Assembly: GCA_038030265.1 (NCBI GenBank)
Contig: CM075941.1
Span: 5,766,001-5,830,000, forward strand
Length of the DNA stretch: 64,000 nt
Source of the DNA: Corythucha ciliata
Lineage: Eukaryota > Arthropoda > Insecta > Hemiptera > Tingidae
Direction: 5' to 3'
Numbering within the stretch: position 1 is the first letter of the stretch; every line of letters starts with the position of its first letter. Under the pieces are notes generated by a model. The model worked only from the letters and a program-made list of their open reading frames with translations. It was not told the DNA's origin and did no database searches. The position numbers were made by a program, and so were the translations under genes. Positions 12,326 to 24,300 of the stretch are shown piece after piece.

Positions 12326-15300
12326 ATAATAATAATAATGCGGGGTAAAAATAGTTCATACACCGCTAATTTGCAGCTCAAAGTGCGACAAGTGATGATT
12401 TGCTGCTGAACGGGTAAAAAATCTTTATTTGCGGCAAAGATTGAGGATAACTTCAATTCGCGGTTAAAGTTGATGAAAATCACTAATTCGTGTATAATTT
12501 GTAGAAGAAGTCAGGCTTTTCCCCCGTTTTAGCTACACGCGCCCCTTGAGAACACGGTGCCCTCGCCATCCCACCTCTTAAAGCCGGCACTGGGCCTATA
12601 AGTGGCAGACCCAGTGCTCCCTCCGCGTCTTGACCGGCCTGGATCCAACCTCAGCAAAGCTCTAACCACGGCCGTACTCCAATCAGAGCAAAGCTCCAAA
12701 CCACAAAGAATGCCCAACCACATTAAAGCTCCAACCACAGCAATGTTCCAACCCTATCAAAGCTTTAAACTACAAATAAGTCCGCAAAACTCTGACCTCA
12801 ACAAAGCTCTAACCACAACAATGCTCTAACCACAACTAAGCACTAACCACGACAAAGCCCTATAACCACAGCAAAGCTTCAACCACAGCAAAGCTCCCGA
12901 ACCACAGAAAAACACCACAGAGAAGACGAAAACCTTGAAATTTCGTCCCAGAGAACCAGATTTGACAGCACAATTGGTTATTTTTCACGGACATACTATC
13001 AATTGTTTGCCAAAAACTTGCAAAGTCTCCTGTGTAAATTGACAGATTGACCTCCCTCCTCCCCTCACCACAAGAACTGACCGTTCAAGCAGAACGCTGC
13101 AAATGTAGATCCCAGAACCAGTTTGCATTGGCTTTAAAATGTGAGTTCATGTCCGCGAATGTGGGATTGGGGGGATGTGGGCGATAATCACGTTTCCGAG
13201 GTTAACAATCAGTGAAATTAATATCCAAGGCGCAAAATAGTCAAGTATACCTGCATAAGATTCAGGGCTAATTCGATGTGAAACTGCAAGTCTCGAGGCT
13301 GAATAGCCGCGAAAAATTGCAAGCGTTGGCCAAAGAGTCGACATTCGAAGGATAAATAGCCACGAAATTGCAAGTTTGGCTCAAAAAAGACGTGAAACGG
13401 CGCGCTTGTGACTATAAACAACCGCGAAATCACTATTTTAGGGGGGAGGGGGAGCAAAGTTGTAAAGAAATAACTTCGCTTACGATCGTAATTGTACTTA
13501 TACTTAGCAAGTCATTCAATAAAAAAAATTGTAGGGCCAAAAAGTCGCTGAATTATAACATTGGAGCCAAGTCGCCGCGTAATCGCTACTTTCAGACATG
13601 AAAATCTGAAAAATTCGAGTTTCAGGTGCAAAAATATCGGCGAAATAGCACGCTTCTGGTCTTTCACGAAATGGCAAGTTTTGGAGCACTTTCTGGTCCC
13701 AATAGCGCCCAAAGCTTGATGAATAGCCGCGAAATTACATCATTTTGAGCTAAATATCTCTGAAATTGTAAATTTTGGGTTTGAAAATTCAAAAAATTGC
13801 GAGTTTATGGCCTTAATTTTCGCGACATTTCAAGTTTTGGGTCTGTTGTTATAGTAACCGTGTCCGGGCCCCAAGTGGGTATGGTGTACGGGGGAAACTT
13901 GAGTCATTTAACCCTCAATTTTGGTGATATTTGCCTGTTCAAAAATCAAATTTCGTGCCCTTAGCTATTTCTACTAAAATTAGTTACAACACATTTAGAG
14001 CAAATGTTTTGTTTTGCAAGTTCGGGTCCATCGCGGAATATCAGTGTAATTGCCAGTTTTGGGTATTACTTTCAGCGAAATTGTAAGTTTAGGGTCTTAA
14101 GTTGAACAAATAAGTTCAACTCTTAAGTTCCAAATCCCAGCGGTGACGTTCGGGATCACTTGAGTGGTCTAACCGATGTCTCTACACTACAGCCTATTGT
14201 TTGCTTAATTTCTTCTTTTCTTATGGATCTATGCCGTGAAGTGATGACTATGTTTATTCCAGGCCTATGACCCTAAGCTTTACAAGCCTTTGAATTTTGC
14301 ATTGTTTATTCCAATGTTTTCAGTTGCTGTTCAGTGGGCGGCATTTTTTGTTTTCATGTTTTTTGTTTGAGTATCAACTTTGTAAAACCAAATTGTCGAT
14401 TGAAATTTACGAGTGTTTTTTCTCTTCTTCTTCTTTATTCATAATAATGTTTGTTCAAGTGGGGTCCCCGGCATTCTTGTATTGAGTAATACAGCCATTG
14501 ACTGGCCAACTTCTTTAGCTCACACCAGCATTTGAGCTGCACCTTTTTTCTACCTTTCCTTCTCAATACTCTTTTTTTTCCCACGTTACACAATATAATG
14601 CATGCAGTTGTGTTTGCGAAACGTACACTCCCCCATTCTTTACATGAGTATCCCTAAAAAAAAAAAAAAAAACACGAAATGAATCAACTGGGTAAAGTAT
14701 CAGTCGCTGGCTTGTTTATCTTCGTGAAGTCCCCAAGGTTTTTCGAATAATAAATGAGTCGTCCTAAAAGAACGAAGATCGTTTTTTGTTGTTTTTTTTT
14801 TTTCTAAATTTGTCAACTTTTTGTTCCCAGGGACTCAATATGAAAGCCGAGTCGGGGACATGACTCAACGCGAAGATGTCCTCAAATTCGAGCAGGGGCG
14901 AATTAAAGCCCTTCAGGAAGAGCGGCTACACATACAGAAGAAAACGTTCACGAAATGGATGAATTCGTTTCTTCAGAAGGTACTGAATAAAAAATAAATT
15001 GAATCTCATTAAGTTTATACGTGAGCTCCTTGGCTTCTAGACGAAAAAAAGTTCATAGTCTCAGACGTAGTGAAATTAACAGACCCCCCCCCCCGCCCCA
15101 CTAACATCACCCATCCATGGGAAACACACCGTTTCGGTTTTGCTCCATTTTAAAATTAGCAACCGGTAACCGGCAAAAAGAATCAACTCGAAAAAATTTT
15201 TTTTCTTCTCTCTCCACTAAGGAATGAAGACGAGCGAGTCTCCTCTAAACTTGAACCCTTCGGAGTGAGTTTTTTTGCATACAGTCCTTGGCCTTGGCTC

Positions 15301-18300
15301 ACGGTAGAAGTTTGTGTTGATCTACTTGGGGGCCACTCCTTTCTTCCTTGTCCGTATAGAAGAGAAAGGAATAGGCTGTTTTATTATCATTATTATTATT
15401 TTTTTTTAAACTCCTTTTCAGCTCCGAAGATTCCTTTTGTTTGAAACTCGCCCTTCCTTTTTGTAATGCTTTCATTATCCAATCAACGGAGCATAAGAAA
15501 TTCGATCCATCGCTCGGGTTACTTAATATACTGATGCCACGTCGAGAAACAAACTATTAACATGATTTTATAACCGCTATACTAGCAAAGTAACTCATTT
15601 TAGTGACATGTAAGGGAAGAGAACGTCTGCACGGCTAATTTCAAATTACCATGAAACATTCTTTTCAAGGAAACTCAAACAAAATTATTCATAGGAAGGA
15701 CGAGGTGCTGAGAAGGGGTGACTGTAAAGATAAACTATAGTCACGAAGTTCGCCCAACTATTATTACCCAGAGGAATTTAACGTCACAACGTTGTATATC
15801 ACATTTTTCTCCGCTAAAAATCACGTTTCATTAGCGCATTTATAATAATAGGCCATTCAATATGTATAAACATCAAACATCGCAAATATGCATGTAATTT
15901 TTTTTTTCTTTTTCACATTGTTAGGGCCAATGGGAGTAGTTTATAATCAAGTTTGCAACCTTCAAAACCTTGTGCTCAACTCGTGGCACTCGAAAAACCA
16001 CGAAATTCCATCAATTTGTTTAGGTTGTTAAACAAAAATACCAGAAGAAAGAGTTTTTCGAGCATGACCACAGTATACATTGTTGAAGCCAACTAAATTT
16101 GCTACAATTTAAGCCCAGTCCGAGCGTCCTACGTTTGTTATTTTCGGAGATACAGCCAATCAAGAAATATGTAATATCGCCAAAAAGCGAGATTTTATTG
16201 ATAGGGTTATTTTTCAAGACCCGTAGCATTCAAACATAATGGTCCCACAGAATATCCACGCGAGAATAAATCTTAGGCAGTAGCTCAATTTGAATCTGAC
16301 GCTATTGCCTAAAATTTATTTTCGCGTGGATATTAGGACAGGGTGACTGGTACTTGGTTGAGCAAAATAATAGGGGCGATTAAACATCCAAAATGCAACA
16401 AAAATTGTCTTATGACCTAGGGTCCGATTTCCTTTCCTAGTAGAGATAATAGATTTTTTCACGTTTTTCAGCACATCACTGGTTTTCGCAACAAAAACAG
16501 CTGTAACTTGGGAAGCATGCGTCCTAGGTTAAATCCAACGACACCAATGAAAAGAGCACACTTTTTTCTGTGTGAGTAAGGATATTTTGTCCAAAGTTAG
16601 CGAAAGATTCTTGGAGTAAACTGGGAAAATATCAGGATATTTTTAAAATGTCAGTTTTTGACAACTGTTCAAAGCTAGACTACATTAGCCATGGTGCTCC
16701 CAGCGCCCGGCAAATTCCTCCAAAACTGTATGAAGTAACTTGGTTTAATACTTCATGCTTATTTTACTCCTGTCCTTCGCAATGTTTTGAGAAAAATCCA
16801 TTGTTATACCAAAAAAATGAGGCAATTGGGCCCATTTTGAGTGCTATTTTTTTCAGCTTATTCCACTTTTATTTGTCTGTCCTCATAGATTAAGCATAGG
16901 AAAATTGAATTAAGCTGAAAAAAAAAGTTTTGAAAATGGCTCTTGATCTTCTTGTAGGCACTCAAAATGGGCCTGATTGCCTCATTTTTTGGAATAACAA
17001 TGGATTTTTAACAAAAAATTGCAAAGGACAAGAGTAAAATAAGCACGAAGTATTAAACTAAGTTACTTCATATAGTTTTAGAGGAACTTGCCAGGTACTG
17101 GGAGCACCATGGCTAATGTAGTCTAGCTTTGAACAGTTGTCAAAAACTGACATTTTTTAAAATATCCCGATATTTTCCCAGTTTACTCAAAGAATCTTTC
17201 GCTATCATTAGACAAAATGTCTTTACCCACACAAAAAAAAAATTGTGCTCTTTTCAGTGGTGTCGTTGGATTTAACCTAGGACTCTTACTTCCCCATGTT
17301 ACAGATGTTTTTGTTGCGAAAACCCGTGATGTGCTAAAAAACAACAAATTGAGTATCGATCGATTATTGATTGATCGGTTTATTATTGATTCAGTTAGGA
17401 ATGGAAGTCTGACCTTAGGTCATAGGAAATTTTTTCTTACATTTGGAGTGTACAATCACCCCTCTCATTTTGTTCAACCAAGTACCAATCACCGTGTATT
17501 TGAGTGCTTCAGGTCTTGAAAAATTACTCTACCAATAAAATCTAGCTTTTTGGCGAGATTACGTACTTTGTTGATTGACTTTATTTCCTGAACTAACAGA
17601 CCTAGGATGCTCGGGCATGGCTTAAATTGTAGTAAATTTAGTTGGCTTTAACAATGTATACTGTGGTCATGCTCGAAAAACTCTTTCTTCTGGTATTTTT
17701 GTTTAAAAAATCAGAAAAAGTGATGAAATTTCTTAGTTTTTCGAGTGCCATGAGTTAAGCACAAGGTTTTGAGGGTTGCAAACTTGAGTAATAACTGCTC
17801 TCAATGGTCCTAACAACAGGCAACAAAAAAATCAATTACATGCATGTTTGCGATTTACCCCGATTTTTGTGTCTATATTGACTGGTCTATAATGAAATCA
17901 AGAGTGGAAGAAGAAGAAGAGGATAGAATGTTAGCGACTGAGGAAAAAAGGGGGAAGGGAAGGTGACAGGACCAGTTTTTCTTTCACTCCCGCGCAGTTC
18001 TTTACCAACACACCCTTCACTTTTCTTACGATTATAACTCTTTCTTATGGGAAGAGCGTACGACCAGGAGTGGGACAAAGTTGAAATGAAAGACAAATCC
18101 ATTGATCGAGCGATAAGAACTCGTACATATAAATTTTTATTTTTAGCACGTGGTATGATAGCACACATGTTTCTCACGGAGGGAGAGGATGCTCCGCACT
18201 CCTCGTGGGATGAAAGTGCGAGTTATTTAAGACGTATTTATCTACGTTGATCTTTTCAATGTAAAAAGTAGTTAAAGAGGTAACGGATTTTAGTGCCTTT

Positions 18301-21300
18301 TCTTATTATATTTGTTTCATAATTTTGGTTTCTCGAATGAACCGCTAAAAATGGTTAATTGGGCCGCCGGGTGCATTTTTTAAGCCAATTTTCTCAAATT
18401 GTTGCGATCTGACCGAAATCCGGTGTACGAGTCCCTCATACCATGCTGAATTGAGAAATGTAGACGGTTTTGGCAAAAGTGGCCAGTAATATAACAGCTT
18501 CAGTGGCGTAACAAAGTGAGTGAGTGACGCGGGGTGCAGCTGAAATGACAACTCTTCCCCCTATCCCTTATCTAATCTAAACCAGAATAGTTTTCTCAAA
18601 CAGGGATATAAAGTACAATGATTATTAGACTAGTACCAGAACATTTCCATTCAAATTGCTAAAAGCACGGTAATTCAAAGGAGGCAGCAACAATGAGTTT
18701 CGCCCAAACGACCATTTTAGCGTTTCTGCTAGGAGCCCCAGGATCCCAGTGAAATTGCTGGGATTTCGAAGAAGCGAAATTATTAGGTTTTAACGGTCGC
18801 CCATAAATCACAATCAGAAGTGAAATCCACACTTCAACTTGGAATTCGAACAACATAATCGTGGTTTCTTTCGATTTTCGCTTTTCATGATATTGGGTAT
18901 TAAGCGGCCAAATTGCTCAAGTCATGGATTCGCCCGATTTTGAACCCCGGAACAGACCCCCACTAAGATAACAGACCAAAATCGCAACTTTCTGGAATGC
19001 AAAACACACGCGGGATTTTCTCTTGGAAGAAAAAGAAGACTACCCACATTCAAAATCAAAATGTCCAGGGTGGTGTTGGCTCATTTCAAGGAGCAATATT
19101 GTGGGTCTCGCTCCCTTCAAAAACTCGGTCAAATTTCGGTTCGAAATTCGGTCAAAACTAATGAGCTATACGCCATACGCTCATTATGGGCACCTTGAGG
19201 TGCTCTGAGAGCTTGAGCTTGAGAGCTCGAGGGGCAATTTGAAAACTGCCAGCATTTTGAATTCAGCATGTTCTGAAATCGAGACACTTGGAAAAAATCC
19301 AAAAAATAGGCCCACTGTGGGCTTTTTTTTTTTTTCTTCTGAAAATGGCTAAAATTTTAAAAAATTGACGAAACCACAAACTATCTCGGGGTTTCTTTTC
19401 ACGGGGAGTACGGAAATCGAAACGGATTTTAGATCAGACGAACCGTTGAAGGGATTGCGGTGATATCAGCCCGATTTTCGGGGCCCCACGAATTCTCCCG
19501 GGAACAGCGGTCACGTGATCATCAGCCCTGATGTTACGGTGATCAAACGTCCCACTTTCCCAGGACATGTCCTACTTTTTAAAGTGCCCGGGTACGTCCG
19601 CGGATTCATATTTCAGGTGTCCGCGAGATGAGGTCAAAATTGTCCTTCTTTTCGGTCTCTACTTGTAACGTCTGGTGGTTTTAATTTAATTCTCAAACAT
19701 ATTCAATATTCATACAAAGCTACTACACTCAGCCGCAACGTCGTCTCCAGTCCCCATTTCGCAGTTCACAGGCCCTGTGAGCCTGGTCTCATCCCGGACT
19801 CGATTATGACAGTTTAGGTCGAGTGCCGAGGAGCACGCGGGAATCGTAGCGCACAGTCCACTCCCGCGAGAAGAATAACCGATTTCACCTACTGAATCAC
19901 TTCCCCCACACACCGTCATGCCCCTATTTCATAACAAATCTGAAATTCACTCCCACAATCCAGTACATTCGACAACCAAACCAGACAATTTGGTTCACGG
20001 TCTGATTTAAAACCAATCTTGCGCATTTGCCACTTCCAAAAACCTAATTTCGTCATTTATGAGTGGGGGCGGGGAGTACACACTACAATTGCGTGTACGT
20101 GAAACCACGTACACACTATCAAAAATCTGCGAATGGGTCAAAGGGACGAAATGTTGTTTTTGATGCAGCGAAACCCCCAAAATTGCGACCCATTGTTGGT
20201 CAAAATGAGCAAGCACCACGGAAGTTTTATTTTTTTAAATGTAAAATCGGTGATGTTGCCTTTTTTTCAAGGAGCCAACCCAACAAAATAGGTGTCTAAC
20301 GTGCCAGATCCGGAAAATTTGGAGCTTGAAAGAGCCCAACCGCCGGAATTACTTGTTTTTCTGAACCCCGAAAGTGACATTGAGTTCTACGAGTGCCGAA
20401 TCTGCGAAATTTCTGCTTCGAAAGAGCCTAACCCGCGGAATCGCTTTCATGAAGTCTCCAATCCTTTTTTGATCCCCGTGATGGGACTTTTGAAAAGGGA
20501 CCAACCCCGCAAAATTGACCTTTTTAAGGAGTCAATCTTGCGAAATTGCATTGCTGAATGTGCATGCAATGGCATTTCAGGGCATGCTCTTGTTCCTCCA
20601 CTCCAAGTTTCCGGGATGAATACGCAATTTTATGGATCATCTTTGTATTATCTTATAAAACTGCGCCTTTCGGCCGCAAAAGACGCCAGGAAAATTAGCA
20701 GAAAACAAAGGAATTTCATGAAGATACTGTAAATTTAGATTTTTGGCCCCCAAAATTGTAATTTTGCACATGTAGGCTTAGTTCACTTCATACACGATTT
20801 TTGCGGAAAACGGATAGTGTAAAATATGTAGGCTCCTCCAACACCGTGTGACTTCCGCCGCCATTTTGACTCTTGGAAACTCCAGTTTGGCGGATTTTCG
20901 CTCTTTCAAAACTAAAGGCGGATTCACCTCGCTCAACTCCTAATTTCATGTTTTGTTTTTTTATTTCTTTCAAAAATCAAATTTCGTGGAATTTGCTACT
21001 TTCAAAAACGTCATTTCGTGGGGTTTGCTCTGTTAAAAACGAATTTTGGGGACTTGAGCTCTTTCAGGCCCCAATTTCGTGGACTCCTGGCTCCTTCAAA
21101 ATCAACTGTCAGGGATTTTTTTCCTGACTGAAAACGAATTTCGCTCTCAATTATAATATGGAATAAAAACAGCGAGTTCGGCTGTTCCGTGGTTAAAAGT
21201 GGGGGGAAAACCGTGAATTTTGCCATTTCGTGACTGAAATTCGTAATGCTCGTGGTTCTAGTTCGGCTTTTTCGCGGATAATTCCGAGAAACTCCCATTT

Positions 21301-24300
21301 CTGTTCCAAGCGATTGAAAAATGAGAGAAACCGTGAATTGTTTGCGCTGCCCCTGGGGTACGCAATTGTTGACGGAAACGCGAGTTTGGCCGTCTTGCGG
21401 CTGAAAATGAAAAAAATCGCAATTTTTTTCTGTGGGGGGGGGGGAGGTAACAAAAACTGTGAGCTCGGCTAATTTAGAGGGAATACATTTTTGAACAAAA
21501 TCTCATTTTCGACTGTTCAGCGCACGTATTTGAGAGGAACCGCGAGTTGGCCCATTTATAGTGGCTCGAATTTCAAAAGTCGCGATTCTTCGAAAACTCG
21601 CGATTTTGATTATTTTGCGGATAAAATATTAAGAACTCGCAATTTTAGCTGTTCTCCTGAAAAAGTTAAGTAAACTCGAGTGTGGGTTTCCTGACGTTTT
21701 TGAAAAAGCCCAGCCGGCAGTAATGTTTTTTCAAAGAGCTATAAAGGCGAAGTGATTCCTGCAAAATTTGCTTTTTGAGCGAGCAAGATCAGCGAAATTC
21801 GTTTCCGTAAGTGTTGATAAATCGCAGAATTTGGGCTTCGAAAGGGCCAAACCATCGAAATTGATTTCACGCCCGCAACATAAATGAGTGTGTTTATGCT
21901 GCATGGAGGGAGTGTGTGAGTATGTATGCCCTCCCCCCTCATCCATCAGAAAACCTTCAACTACGCCATTGTGGTCTTCATAAGTGCGCGGTTGAGAACA
22001 AAAAAGTGCAGTTGGGGGGACGGGGTTCACTCCCTTGTCCCTTCCAGGTTCCTCCTAAGAATATTCATTAAAAAAATATGTACTACTTCCAATAAGATTG
22101 AAGTAAAGTACACACACAGTACTTTTTACGTCCTTTCAGGTTCCCAAAAGTACAGTGTACACTGAGTCGAAAATCAGTATGTCTGGTCACCGTAGTTATA
22201 GGAGTCCTTCTCTTGCCCCCCGCCTTCCCACACTCTTTGATGAAGCAACTGGTGGGGTCTGATCATTTTAACTACCGATGCTACCGATGTCAAACAATTT
22301 TTACCATCGGAATTGATTCACAGCGAATGGACAAACATCACAGCATGGAAATTCCTTTGAAGTTAACGTTGTAATGAGTCATCGTATACACGAGTCTTTT
22401 GAGATTCCTCGGTTTCAGAGAATTAGTGAGTTGTGCTATTTTGAAGGTTAGCCAAACGTGCGTCAATGGCTGAGAAAAGTGGAACTGATTTGAACGGAGT
22501 AGGGAGAAATTATGACGTTGTGACTTGTGAACATCTCCAATCACTGTGGGGCGGGGGGAGGGGGCTGAAGTGAATTTGCGACTGGGAGTTCAACTACAAA
22601 ATTCTAATAATCCCCCAACTAATATTTTTGGGTTAAAAAAGTGATCTTCATCTGAATGCGAACTTAAGGGTGGGAAAGGAAGAAACAGAACAAATTGAAA
22701 GTAAACAAAATGGTCGTTCCAAGGTTTTTTGAGTTGTTAGTGAGAGAAAACCAGGAAGGGAAGGGGAGGCATGATGAGAACTCTGATTTTGTGCAGTCAT
22801 GGGTAATGGTATATTGTGGACGGATGTGATATTATTCGACGTAATAATAATTGTGCTCTCCTAAAGATGGTTCCTCTCATTTATGCTACACTCTTCACAC
22901 AGTACATTCACTCATGTATAACAGGTCTCCAATTCTTCTCTCATATACCTCGGAAACTGGCCTTATACGCCCTAGATTTTGATTTTGTTTTGTCGATGGA
23001 TATATGCATCGGTAGTAAAGGAAAGAAATAGGCAGTGCCTTGCCTCAGGCGATAAATAAGTGACTCCGACCCATCTCTTGACTTATTCATTTCATAACAA
23101 TGTCTGATGTTATCCAGAAATTCCTCAGTTTGAAATACACTAATAACCGAAGCAATTATTTGGTGGATAATTTTCGATTTTTGATACGCAATTCCAAGAA
23201 TGTATTTTTCCCCTTTATAAATTGGCATTCATCGTTAAATAAGACAACACTTAACTTATTTTTACGATGGACGATCAACAGTATTATCGACTATACCATT
23301 GTCCTCGTCCAATTATTCCCCAACGTCAAACAGTATGCCGCGATGAACAACAATTTTAAATTGATATTGTTAGTATGGTCGCTTAGATTACGAGGGTTAG
23401 TAGGTAATTTTTTTTGTAGGGGGCGCCGGGCTTTGAACCCGGCAGGCGCCTAGGCCTCCATTGGGCTTCTACGACATACCCAGATCTAACTGTGCACTTC
23501 ACACCCGTACTACGCGGGCGTTTCGGTCGGTGCGCGGTTTGTTGAACGCACACCGCCGGGAACGCCTACACGAAGCCGAGTGTGCCGTGTCACATCTCGC
23601 CGCAGCCTTACTTATAGTGTAATGGGCAATGGCTGGAATCGAACCCAGGCCCGCTGACTTGCGAAGCGAGCATTGTATCCATTATACCATCGAGGCGCGC
23701 TCAAGATGGTGAAGATAGCGAGCAGCCGAAACCGGTTCGTTTCTAACGCACCTCAACGAGGGAAGACCGACAACGTAGGCTCCTGCGGCTACAGTTTCAT
23801 GCATGCATTAACAATTTTAAACGTTCACGGCTTCAAAGTTGGAGGGGACAACCTTATGCAATAATTTTTCCATTGCATCTCTGAGCGAGGTGTAAACAAT
23901 ATCTGGATTTCGAAAAAAAACAACGTCCTTCACACGAAAATGTTGTTGGTATTTTAAAGGTGGAAACAATAGGTTTTTTAGACAAAAAAATCGGACTAAA
24001 ATCCTTGAGTTCTTCCGAATGTAGTTGAAAAAAGGACTTGAATACCTCCGCACCGGTACAAACAAAAAACTAACAATTTCTCATCAACCCAACTCTCTAT
24101 TTTTATGAAAATTTCCCACATTTTTGTCTCTCCTAAATGAGCGCCCACGAATTTATTGAGTTTTTCCTTTAATTTCAAACTAGGAATTTTCCTCGGTGGT
24201 GGAGGGGGTTGCGTTCAAGGTTTTCAGACTTCTTTTTTTAATTAATTGCGATTTTTTTTTTTTTTGTCACGCAGGCCCGAATGGAAGTCGACGATCTTTT

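Noticed and set aside
12271..12483. Minus-strand frame with a Phe run
   Set aside because: It is generated by the 40-base A run and the AAT repeat.
17217..17519. 100-codon open frame in the fold-back element
   Set aside because: It is not preserved in the other arm and has no transposase motif; treated as chance.
20292..20732. 146-codon open frame in intron 2
   Set aside because: It is composed of degenerate array units (GAGCCAACC...GCGAAATT); no conserved domain and on the array period.
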